A DNA stretch of 64,000 bases from DASZIT01 sp963709665 (GTDB lineage Bacteria; Actinomycetota; Acidimicrobiia; Acidimicrobiales; RAAP-2), in assembly GCA_963709665.1 (NCBI GenBank), contig CAVPWU010000002.1, positions 1,612,001-1,676,000 of the forward strand, written 5' to 3'. Under the pieces are notes generated by a model. It was given only the letters and a program-made list of their open reading frames with translations. It did no database searches and was not told the origin of the DNA. The position numbers were made by a program, and so were the translations under genes. Every line of letters starts with the position of its first letter. The stretch's first letter is position 1. This document shows, in pieces, positions 26,459 through 35,511 of this stretch.

Positions 26459-26480
26459 CGATGAGGCCTGCAGCGGGTCG

Positions 26481-28568
26481 CTAGACGATGGTGAACGTCA
26501 GTGTTGCGCTGTAGGTCCCCGCCGGAGTCGAGGACGGAGCCACCAGGTTCAGGGTTCCGTCGACGAAGACCGATCCGTCACCACCGTTCGGGGCGGAGGT
26601 GGTGTTGGCGAAGGCGTGCGCCTCGCCCGAGAGGCCGTCGGTCCCGCTGGCCCCCGCTGGGTACGGTGAACCGGTGGTGGCGGTACTGGTCACGTCGTTG
26701 GTCGCCACATCGTTGGCCTGTAGGGCGTTGCCCGTGATGTACACCGGCTTCACCCCCGTGAAGGCCAGGTTCTCACCGCTGATGCTATTCGTCCCGTTGG
26801 TGAAGTCCGAGACCTGGGCCGAGGCCGTCCACACCGCATCACCCGCACGGGTGTCGGTGATGAGCACACCACCGTTGGCCGCATCCGTGGTGGATGCGGC
26901 CACATCGGTGGCGGAATACGTCCCGAAGGCGGCAATCGCCTGGAACTCGGACCCGCCGTTGATCAGGCTGGCGTTTCCGAGTTGGAACGGATTGGCCGAG
27001 GTGTAGGGCGTCGAGATGGTCAGGGTACCGGCCGGAACTCCAACCTGCAGGTTCTGCGGGTCCGGGCCAGTGGAACCATTGGCGTCCAGCCCGGTGAAGA
27101 GGACCCCCAGTGAGGTCGAGGGCTTGTACGACGGCGAAGCACCGGAGTAGATCGCCACCAGGTTGTTCGCACCGACCGACAGGCCGCTGGTGACGTTGTC
27201 GGTTGCTACTCCATTGACGAGTGCTACTGCCGATCCGAGGTTGCTCCCGTTGTCGGTGAACTGCACGGTGCCGGTCGGGATCGACGCCGGGATGGTCGAG
27301 TCGCTGACGTTGGCCGTGATCGTCACCGCGCTCGTGACGGGAGCGGTGCTGGGATTGACGGACAGGGCCGTCACCGTGGTGTCACCCAGTGACTGGACCA
27401 CGAAGCTCACGGGCGAGGACGTCGAGGGCGCGTACCCGATGGTGGTCGGGGTGAACGTCGCGGTCAGCGAGTCGGTACCCACCGGCAGCGCCGTCGTGGT
27501 GAGGGCAGCCGATCCGGCCGTCACGGGGACGGCGGCGCCGAGGGCAGTCCCGTTATCCAGGAACTGCACGGATCCCGCCACGCCTGAGCCGGGGGTGACG
27601 GTGGCGGTCAGCGTCTCGGAGGTATTGACAACCTGCGGGCTGGCCGGCGACACGCCGAGCGTCGTGGTCGTCGCCGCCGGAGCGGTGATCGTGTAGTTGC
27701 TGGCACTCGACGTGGACCCGGCGAACGCCGAGCCCGTCGTGGGAGTGAACACCGCGGTCAACGAGTTGGCTCCGACCGGAAGTCCGGTCACGTTGGCCGT
27801 GGCGGTCCCACCACTGACGGCCACCGGGGAGCCGAGCGGCGAGCCGCCGTTCTCGAACTGCACGGTTCCGGGTGCGCCCGGGGTGACGGTGGCCGTCAAG
27901 GCCACCGTCGTGCCCTGAAGCTGCGGACTGGCCGGGCTCTCCGCCAGGGTGGTGGTGGTAGCGGTGCTCGGGTCGTAGTCGAGCGTCCAGGTGTTCGTGG
28001 TGTTGTCGATCGAGATGACAGCCTCGTCGTAGTTCGACGTCTGGGCCTTCCCGGATGCGCCGGTGAACAGGCGGAGCACATAGAGGCCGGCATACCCGTC
28101 GGTCGACGATGTGTCGTTGTTGGGGAAGTCCCCGACGTAGTCCTCGAGGCTGTAGTCGGTCGCCGACCCCGTGACCAGGGGAAGGTTGGACGAGGCGAGG
28201 GATGCAGGAGCGCCAGCATTGGGGAAGTTCGTCACGCTGCTGACACCCTCACCGCTCCAGCCGCCGGCCGCCACGCCGTTGACCGGGGTGTAGGCGTCGA
28301 CGACAGCCGTGGTGTCACCGGCCCGGATGATGGACGAGCCCTGGATGTAGGCCGCAATCGGACCGGTGGCGGTCGACCCGCCGGTGATGACCTGACCAGC
28401 CGAGTTGTAGAACGTCAGGCCGCCCACCTCGGGCGTGGGTGTGATGGTGGACTCCCACGGCGGGGCTGTACCGAAGGCACTTGCGGTGCCGGCCAGCCCT
28501 GCGACGAGAGTTCCGCTGACGACGGTGGCCAGGGCCACGGTCGTGAGGGTCCTCAGTAGCTTCTTCAT
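26481..28568 (-). CDS. Ig-like repeat protein with WxL-like C-terminal domain
   Basis: A 695-residue exported protein. A signal peptide (LLRTLTTVALATVVSGTLVAGLAG with an ASA cleavage site) precedes the shared N-terminal domain (about 35-200: GLTFYNSAGQVITGGS, RAGDTTAVVDAYTP, WSGEGVSSVTNFPN, YVLRLFTGASGK). Three Ig-like repeats follow (about 205-490). The C-terminal 200 residues resemble a WxL domain: LTISTPYT, VLITDTRAGDAVWTASAQVS, ISGENLAFTGVKPVYI, and the closing PAGTYSATLTFTIV. WxL domains attach non-covalently to peptidoglycan, so this protein is probably wall-bound. It has its own upstream hairpin and a downstream terminator, separating it from the overlapping operon. Confidence 0.75.
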   Translation of the reverse strand: MKKLLRTLTTVALATVVSGTLVAGLAGTASAFGTAPPWESTITPTPEVGGLTFYNSAGQVITGGSTATGPIAAYIQGSSIIRAGDTTAVVDAYTPVNGVAAGGWSGEGVSSVTNFPNAGAPASLASSNLPLVTGSATDYSLEDYVGDFPNNDTSSTDGYAGLYVLRLFTGASGKAQTSNYDEAVISIDNTTNTWTLDYDPSTATTTTLAESPASPQLQGTTVALTATVTPGAPGTVQFENGGSPLGSPVAVSGGTATANVTGLPVGANSLTAVFTPTTGSAFAGSTSSASNYTITAPAATTTTLGVSPASPQVVNTSETLTATVTPGSGVAGSVQFLDNGTALGAAVPVTAGSAALTTTALPVGTDSLTATFTPTTIGYAPSTSSPVSFVVQSLGDTTVTALSVNPSTAPVTSAVTITANVSDSTIPASIPTGTVQFTDNGSNLGSAVALVNGVATDNVTSGLSVGANNLVAIYSGASPSYKPSTSLGVLFTGLDANGSTGPDPQNLQVGVPAGTLTISTPYTSANPFQLGNASLINGGSEFQAIAAFGTYSATDVAASTTDAANGGVLITDTRAGDAVWTASAQVSDFTNGTNSISGENLAFTGVKPVYITGNALQANDVATNDVTSTATTGSPYPAGASGTDGLSGEAHAFANTTSAPNGGDGSVFVDGTLNLVAPSSTPAGTYSATLTFTIV

Positions 28569-28690
28569 GGTTCTTGGTTCCGATCCTTTTCTGTGTTGTT
28601 CGGGTTGTGGATGGGGGGTTGATGGGTACGAGGGCGCGGAGACCCAAGGTCATGTCGATTCAAGGGACTGCGCGGGGTGTGGTGGGATCC

Positions 28691-28743
28691 GTCCGGGTCA
28701 GATGGAACTGCGCTCAGTCCACCTGACCCGGACCTTCACCGGA
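28691..28743 (-). terminator. Hairpin downstream of the first PBP-like gene
   Basis: Perfect 11-bp arms (28691-28701 and 28733-28743), extended by about nine further pairs with one bulge, begin 5 nt after the stop codon at 28748. There is no U-run. It may be a terminator, or an RNA-stability element that sets the ratio of the two exported proteins on either side. Confidence 0.55.
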
Positions 28744-28747
28744 AGGG

Positions 28748-29986
28748 CTAGCCGTGCGAGACGTTGCCCAGATCGTTGTAGGCGGGGACCACTCCGGAGG
28801 CGGCAACCAACGCCGCACCGGTCGACCTGGCGAAGAACGGAGTCGTCGGGGCCGAAGGGTTGGAGAACAACGACTGCACCCAGTTCTTGGTGCCACCGGG
28901 CTCCAGCGGCGTGGTCGAGGCGGCGTCGGACTGCCGGAAGATCACGTAGTCGGTGATCGGGCTGGTGTACGCCGTCCCACTTCCGACCACCGTCCCGGTG
29001 AGCAGCGAGACTGCCGGTGCCAACGCCGCCGGACCTCCCGTCGGGTAGGACGGCTGGGTGGCCGGGTTCAGGAAGTAGCTGCTGTTCCAGAGGGCGAGCC
29101 GGGCCGCGGAGAACGGCACGATGGCGTCGTCCGGAGCAGGGGACGACTCCGTCACTCCCGTCGGGGCCGTCACTCCGGTGATGCCCGTCGGATCGTTCTG
29201 CTCCACCTGCACGATGTCGGGATTCGTGAGGGTGGCCGCGACATTGCCGTTGGCCGTCTTGAGGTCGGCGATGAACGTCTTGTAGATCGTCGACGTGGTC
29301 GGCGGCAACTCGGGGATGATGGTGTCGGTCGAGGCACCGAGGCCGAGGCCCGCCCACGTGACCGGCGTCGTCGAGTCGTAGATCGAGAGCAGCTGGTTGA
29401 TGGTCAGCCCGGCCGGGGCGTTCGTGGTGTAGGTGGTGCTGCCGACGGTGCCGTTGGCGGCGGCGATCTCCACTGCGTCAGTGCCGAGCTCGACGACGTG
29501 GAGGTAGCCGAAGCCCTCGGTGCCGGCCGTGCTCTGCTGCGCGGCGGTCGGAAGGCTGCCGCTGAAGATGTAGTTGATCGTCTCCGGGGACCCTTGGTCG
29601 GCCAGCAGGGCGGTGATGGCATTGCCACTGCTGCTGATCCGCTGCACCGGACTGGTGCCGGCCCGAAGCACGTCGGTGGGGTTGAGGAGCGAGGGAGTCT
29701 TCTCGCTGCTGCCCTGGGTGTAGGCCGTACGGGCGTTGCCATCGGCGGTGGCGTCGAAGTCCACCACCCGGTTGACGGTGGCGGTGCTGTTGAAGCCCGC
29801 CGCCCCGGCGGTGTCGCCGTTCAGGCCGAAGTCGACGGCGAACTGGGGGGTGTCGCCACCGACACCGACGATGTCGTTGGGCTGCGGAGCGTAGTCAGCG
29901 CCGGCCTGAGCGATCCCCATGATGGGGAGCAGCATCGCAGTGGCTCCGACGACGCTCGCTGCGATCAGTGTTCTCTTGTGCTTCAC
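28748..29986 (-). CDS. Exported PstS-like substrate-binding protein
   Basis: A 412-residue protein with a signal peptide (RTLIAASVVGATAMLLPIMGIAQAGA). The mature start, DIVGVGGDTPQFAVDFGLNG, matches the opening strand and anion loop of PstS-like binding proteins. A segment reading RISSSGNAITALL and a stretch around TINYIFSGS keep the order of the family. It lacks the membrane anchor and linker of the pstS at 15988, so it is probably secreted or wall-associated. The ligand cannot be read from sequence; phosphate is the natural guess from context. The ATG has a GAAAGGG ribosome site and a promoter at 30051-30080. It is the first gene of the locus. Confidence 0.72.
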   Translation of the reverse strand: MKHKRTLIAASVVGATAMLLPIMGIAQAGADYAPQPNDIVGVGGDTPQFAVDFGLNGDTAGAAGFNSTATVNRVVDFDATADGNARTAYTQGSSEKTPSLLNPTDVLRAGTSPVQRISSSGNAITALLADQGSPETINYIFSGSLPTAAQQSTAGTEGFGYLHVVELGTDAVEIAAANGTVGSTTYTTNAPAGLTINQLLSIYDSTTPVTWAGLGLGASTDTIIPELPPTTSTIYKTFIADLKTANGNVAATLTNPDIVQVEQNDPTGITGVTAPTGVTESSPAPDDAIVPFSAARLALWNSSYFLNPATQPSYPTGGPAALAPAVSLLTGTVVGSGTAYTSPITDYVIFRQSDAASTTPLEPGGTKNWVQSLFSNPSAPTTPFFARSTGAALVAASGVVPAYNDLGNVSHG

Positions 29987-30050
29987 GGGTTGTCCCTTTC
30001 GTGCCTGTGGTTCTGCCGCCCTGCGGATGTCGCCTGACTGCGGTGGGGAC

Positions 30051-30080
30051 TTTCTAGTGTAATCCGACCGTTTTGGTCAA
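30051..30080 (-). promoter_or_regulatory. Promoter of the surface-protein locus
   Basis: On the minus strand TTGACC (30080-30075) is separated by 18 bp from TAGAAA (30056-30051), leaving a leader of about 55 nt. An overlapping inverted repeat GACC-AAAAC-GGTC (30078-30066) covers the -35 element and the start of the spacer, a position suited to a repressor. Confidence 0.5.
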
Positions 30081-30083
30081 CTA

Positions 30084-30098
30084 TTAATTCAGAATTAA
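30084..30098. promoter_or_regulatory. Perfect palindrome upstream of the promoter (possible operator)
   Basis: TTAATTC-A-GAATTAA, a perfect 7-bp inverted repeat with a 1-bp centre, lies 3 bp upstream of the -35 element of the surface-protein locus. Such an AT-only palindrome is exceptional in this GC-rich DNA and is placed where activators bind. The regulator is unknown. Confidence 0.5.
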
Positions 30099-30264
30099 CG
30101 AATACTCCTCTGACCTGGACTTTCCTGGAGGAACTCCGCAGTGGAGCTGCGACGGAGGATTGGACCGGGGCCCTCCGGGGTACCGGCGCGACGGTTCGAG
30201 GCTCACGTGGTCGGTCGTCCCACCCCTCCCCTACCATCGGTGGCCGCGACGACAGGGGGCCACC

Positions 30265-30717
30265 GTGACCGATTCCGAACCGACCACCGACGATGGTGGA
30301 GGGTCAGCCGACAGGGAGGTCGTCCGCTCCTTCTGGGCGGCGCTCTACGACCGTGACTGGGACCGCATCGCCGGGTTCTTCGGCGAGGACAGCGAGTACA
30401 CCGATGTGCCCTCCCCCGCCGACGACGTGGCCCACGGATCCGCCCAGATCGTGGCCCGCCTCCGCCTCGGCCTCGAGAAGGTGGACGCCTACGAGCACCA
30501 TCTGCGCCTGATGGTCGCCGAGGGAGGCACCGTGGTCACCGAGCATGCCGAGACCTGGCACTGGCACACCGGGGAGTCGGTCACCCTGCCCTTCGTCTCC
30601 GTCCACGAACTCCGGGACGGCACCATCGTCCGGTGGTGGGACTACTGGGACCTGCAGACCCTGATGCAGGCGGCGCCCGCCTGGTGGATCGAGCACGTGG
30701 CCCAGGGGTACGCCTGA
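30265..30717 (+). CDS. SnoaL-like/limonene-epoxide-hydrolase-like protein
   Basis: A 150-residue NTF2-fold protein. REVVRSFWAALYDRDWDRIAGFF is the usual first helix, DSEYTDVPSPADDVAHG the start of the barrel, and IVRWWDYWDLQTLMQAAP the end. The pattern matches the limonene-1,2-epoxide hydrolase/SnoaL group found beside lipid or steroid catabolism genes, but the substrate cannot be inferred. The GTG at 30265 has an AGGGGG ribosome site; a TACCAT box at 30232-30237 may be the -10 element. It is divergent from the surface-protein locus. Confidence 0.75.
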   Translation: MTDSEPTTDDGGGSADREVVRSFWAALYDRDWDRIAGFFGEDSEYTDVPSPADDVAHGSAQIVARLRLGLEKVDAYEHHLRLMVAEGGTVVTEHAETWHWHTGESVTLPFVSVHELRDGTIVRWWDYWDLQTLMQAAPAWWIEHVAQGYA

Positions 30718-30771
30718 CGGATCCGCGTCCGTCGGGGACTCCCGGCGGGCCCACTCCCTGTCCGCCCGCTC

Positions 30772-31497
30772 TCAGGCGCCACGGAACCCCTTGATCAGGA
30801 GCAGGGCTCCGAAGGCGGTCACGAATCCTCCGGTGATGAGGCTGCGATACCGGGTCATGAAGGCGCGGACGCCGGCCAGGGTCCGCATCGAGGAACGGGG
30901 GGCCACCACCGTCAGCCCCAGGGGCACCAGGACCGGCACCATCATGATGGCGATCACCACGGCGATGGTCACGACCCGGTCGACGTCGTCCACCTTGGCC
31001 AGGCCGATGTCCTTCAGCGCCGCCAGGTAGAGGGCCACCGTGCTCACGTTGGAGGCCATCAGGGCGAACCCGAGGGCGAGCGCTCCGCCCAGGCTCCCCC
31101 GGCGGCCCGGCGGCGGCACTCCCCCGTCGGCGGCGCCCGTGGCCCCGGCGGCGTCGTCGCCCGCCCCCTCCCCACCCTCCGGGTCCCGGTGGCTGCCCCG
31201 GTAGGCCAGCTCGGCCAGCCGTCCCAACCCGTAGAGGAGCAGCAGGACGCCGAGGGTGATGTCCACCACCGCGCCGGTGGTGTTGGGACCGGTACCGGTG
31301 TGCCCGACGGAGTGGAACAGGGTGGCCACCAGCACGGTGAGCACCACCAGGGTGAGGACGTTGCCGACGGCGAAGGCCAGGGCCCGCAGGCGGGGCCGGT
31401 GCTCCCCTCCCAGGATGAGGACCACGGCGACCAGGAGCACCGGGCTGATGGCGCCGCCGATGGCCAGCGGAAGCTCCCTGGCGATCAGTTGGCCCAT
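30772..31497 (-). CDS. GAP-family (Sap/peptidoglycolipid addressing) membrane protein
   Basis: A 241-residue polytopic membrane protein with about six helices in two groups of three, divided by a charged cytosolic loop (EGGEGAGDDAAGATGAADGG). The start MGQLIARELPLAIGGAISPV and a matching second-half ALGFALMASNVSTVALYL segment show the internal repeat of the GAP family. In mycobacteria the Sap protein of this family is linked to export of glycopeptidolipids. A GAGAGGAC ribosome site precedes the ATG. Confidence 0.8.
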   Translation of the reverse strand: MGQLIARELPLAIGGAISPVLLVAVVLILGGEHRPRLRALAFAVGNVLTLVVLTVLVATLFHSVGHTGTGPNTTGAVVDITLGVLLLLYGLGRLAELAYRGSHRDPEGGEGAGDDAAGATGAADGGVPPPGRRGSLGGALALGFALMASNVSTVALYLAALKDIGLAKVDDVDRVVTIAVVIAIMMVPVLVPLGLTVVAPRSSMRTLAGVRAFMTRYRSLITGGFVTAFGALLLIKGFRGA

Positions 31498-31591
31498 GCG
31501 ATGTCCTCTCGCTCCCCCGGGCTGCCCACCGAACCTACCAGCGACCCGCCCACCGTCCCCGGGATGGGGCGGGCCGGGCGGGCCGGTGCGC

Positions 31592-31723
31592 TAGCCTTGG
31601 GGAGCTGCACTCCGGTCGGAAACCCCCATGACGGGGCAGCCCCGCCGCCCGGACGGCACCCCGGCCCCGACGGCGCGGGTGCCCACCACAGGCCCGCCGC
31701 GGCCGCCCGAGCAAGGAGCCCGC
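31592..31723 (+). promoter_or_regulatory. Structured 5' leader of ahcY
   Basis: A TAGCCT box (31592-31597) would start transcription near 31604, although the stem described begins at 31600, and gives a leader of about 120 nt. An 8-bp stem with one bulged A (31600-31608 with 31636-31643) encloses two small hairpins (TCC/GGA at 611-620 and CCC/GGG at 625-635 of the 31 kb block), forming a three-way junction. The conserved blocks of the known SAH riboswitch are not present. An AAGGAG ribosome site ends the leader. Confidence 0.35.
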
Positions 31724-33172
<1,449 letters not shown>

Positions 33173-33217
33173 CCGCTCCCCGGCCGTCGCTGATCTCCAC
33201 CCAATAGGGTGCTGGCC

Positions 33218-34066
33218 ATGGATGCCGGAGGAGACCTGACGCTCGAGGCGACCCGCTACGAGGTGACCGACCGGGTGGCCACCATCACCCTCGACCGTCC
33301 CGAGCGGCTCAACGCCTGGACCGCCCGGATGAACACCGAGTACCGCCACCTCCTCGACCGGGCCAGCCGCGACCCCGGGGTCCGGGTGATCGTGGTCACC
33401 GGGGCCGGCCGCGGGTTCTGTGCTGGTGCCGAGTCCGACGACCTGGCCGGCCACGTCGAGCGCGGCGCCTACGACGCCGGGGCGCCCAGCGACCTGGCCA
33501 CCCCCGGCTACGGGGTCCGACCCGAGTTCGACGCCGAGCTGGCGTACCACTTCGGGATCCCCAAGCCGATCATCGCCGCCATCAACGGCCCGGTGGCCGG
33601 GATCGGGTTCGCCCTGTCGTGCTACTGCGACCTCCGCTTCGCCGCCGCCGGCGCCAAGTTCACCACCGCCCACGGCAAGCTCGGCCTGCCGTGTGCCTTC
33701 GGCCTGGCCTGGCTGCTCCCGCAGCTGGTGGGTCTCACCCGGGCCATGGACCTGATCCTCTCCAGCCGGGCCTTCACCGCCGAGGAGGCGGGGGCGTTCG
33801 GCCTGGTCAACGAGGTGGTGCCGGGTGACGAGCTGCTCGACCGGGTGACTGCCTACGCCCACCAGCTGGCCACCACCGTCTCCCCGGCGTCACTGGCCGT
33901 CTCCAAGCTCCAGGTCTACGAGGCGTTCCACCAGAGCGCCGCCCAGGCCGTGCGGGCGGCCGAGTCCCGGCTCGACCCGATGATGGCCGGCCCCGACTAC
34001 CGCGAGGGGGTGGCCGCCCTCCGCGAGAAGCGACCGCCGGTGTTCGCCGACTACGACCCGGCGTAG
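33218..34066 (+). CDS. Enoyl-CoA hydratase/isomerase family protein
   Basis: A 282-residue crotonase-fold protein. The oxyanion-hole segments are GAGRGFCAGAESDDL (near residue 70) and NGPVAGIGFALSCYCDLRFA (near residue 130), and the catalytic region reads KLGLPCAFGLAWLLPQLVG. The Glu residues of classical hydratase are partly replaced, so isomerase or another crotonase activity is possible. The ATG at 33218 is preceded by TAGGGT (33205-33210) with a 7-nt gap, favouring it over the in-frame GTG at 33209. It is convergent with an acyl-CoA dehydrogenase gene, consistent with a fatty acid degradation neighbourhood. Confidence 0.88.
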   Translation: MDAGGDLTLEATRYEVTDRVATITLDRPERLNAWTARMNTEYRHLLDRASRDPGVRVIVVTGAGRGFCAGAESDDLAGHVERGAYDAGAPSDLATPGYGVRPEFDAELAYHFGIPKPIIAAINGPVAGIGFALSCYCDLRFAAAGAKFTTAHGKLGLPCAFGLAWLLPQLVGLTRAMDLILSSRAFTAEEAGAFGLVNEVVPGDELLDRVTAYAHQLATTVSPASLAVSKLQVYEAFHQSAAQAVRAAESRLDPMMAGPDYREGVAALREKRPPVFADYDPA

Positions 34067-34101
34067 CCCGCCGCCGGGTCCCAGCCGGAAACGGTCCCAG
34101 C

Positions 34102-35400
34102 TCAGTCGTTGGCGCTGATGGTCTCGAGCAGGTCGGCGAACTTCCGCTGGGCGGCCAGGCGCCGGGTGGGGACGTGCTCGGTGGGCACCTCCACCGGCTT
34201 GTAGTTCTTCAGGACCTGGCGGGCCACCGTGACCTTGTGCACCTCGTCGGGCCCGTCGTAGATCCGGGCGGCCCGGGCGTTCCGGTACATCTGCTCGAGG
34301 GGGAGGTCGGTAGAGAACCCCAGCGCCCCATGCACCTGGATGGCCCGGTCGATGACGTTGTAGAGCACGGTTGCCCCGTAGTACTTGATCATGGCGATCT
34401 CCACCCGGGCGGCGGAGGCACCCTCCTGGTCCATCTTCCAGGCGGCGTAGAGGGTCATCAGCCGGGCGGCGGTCATCTCGGCCATGGACTCGGCCACCCA
34501 GTTCTGCACGGTCTGCTTCTCGGCCAGCGTCGACTTGTGGGTGGTCCGGGAGACCGCCCGCTCGCACAGCATGTCGAGCGCCCGTTTGGACTGGCCCAGC
34601 CAGCGCATGCAGTGGTGGATCCGGCCGGGGCCCAGCCGCTGCTGGGCCAGCAGGAAGCCCTCCCCCTCGTTGCCCACCAGGTTCTCGAACGGCACCCGCA
34701 CCTCGCGGTAGATGATCTCGGCGTGGCCGCCGAACTTCCCGAACTCCTCGGCGGGGTGCTCCATGGTGGCCACGTCCCGCACGATGTCGACGCCCGGGGC
34801 GTCGGCCGGCACCACGATCATCGAGCAGCCGGCGTAGGGGTGGACATCGGGGTTGGTGACCGCCATCACGATCAGGATGTCGGCGATCGACCCGTTGCTG
34901 GTGAACCACTTGTGGCCGTCGATCACCCACTCGTCACCGTCCCGGACCGCCCGGGTGGTGATCATGGTCGGGTCGGCCCCGGCCCCGGGCTCGGTCATCG
35001 AGAACCCGCTGCGGATGGTGCCGTTCAACAGCGGCTCCAGCCACTTGGACCGCTGCTCCTGGCGGCCGGAGTTCTCGATGCCGATAGCCAGCAGCTCGGC
35101 GTTGCCGGAGTCGGGAGCGTTGTTGCCGAAGGCCACCGGCCCCAGCGGCGTCTGTCCGAGGATCTCGTGCATCAGGCCCAGCCGCAGCTGGCCGAACCCC
35201 CCACCGCCGAGGTCCTCGGGGAGATGGGAGGCCCACAACCCCTGGCGCTTCACCTCCTCTTGGAGGGGACGCAGTGCCTCGAGGGTCTGGTCGTGGGTGA
35301 GGTCGAGGGTCTCCAGGGGGTAGATCTCCTCCACCACGAACCGGCGCATCCACGCCAGCTTCGCCTCGAACTCCGGTTCGGTTGAAAAATCCCAGGCCAC
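34102..35400 (-). CDS. Acyl-CoA dehydrogenase
   Basis: A 432-residue flavoenzyme of the acyl-CoA dehydrogenase family. The FAD and substrate signature GFSMTEPGAGADPTMITT, the KWFTSNGSIADILIVM strand and the C-terminal ARAARIYDGPDEVHK motif are complete. The DGPDEVH ending marks the ACAD10/11-like long-chain subfamily. The GTG at 35400 has an AAGGAGG ribosome site five bases upstream; the open frame beyond it is the mirror of bioB. It is divergent from bioB. Confidence 0.92.
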   Translation of the reverse strand: MAWDFSTEPEFEAKLAWMRRFVVEEIYPLETLDLTHDQTLEALRPLQEEVKRQGLWASHLPEDLGGGGFGQLRLGLMHEILGQTPLGPVAFGNNAPDSGNAELLAIGIENSGRQEQRSKWLEPLLNGTIRSGFSMTEPGAGADPTMITTRAVRDGDEWVIDGHKWFTSNGSIADILIVMAVTNPDVHPYAGCSMIVVPADAPGVDIVRDVATMEHPAEEFGKFGGHAEIIYREVRVPFENLVGNEGEGFLLAQQRLGPGRIHHCMRWLGQSKRALDMLCERAVSRTTHKSTLAEKQTVQNWVAESMAEMTAARLMTLYAAWKMDQEGASAARVEIAMIKYYGATVLYNVIDRAIQVHGALGFSTDLPLEQMYRNARAARIYDGPDEVHKVTVARQVLKNYKPVEVPTEHVPTRRLAAQRKFADLLETISAND

Positions 35401-35511
35401 AGCGGCCTCCTTGTCCTCGGACCACTCCGGGGTGGTCACGCCACGGTGGCGCCCCCTCCCCCTTCGTATGTCGTTTTCGAACAGTCGCACCGGGCCAACT
35501 ACCGTGGTCGC

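Noticed and set aside
31598..31650. SAH riboswitch or SAM-IV riboswitch in front of ahcY
   Set aside because: The conserved core sequences of those classes are not found. Only a generic stem structure is seen, reported as a low-confidence leader.
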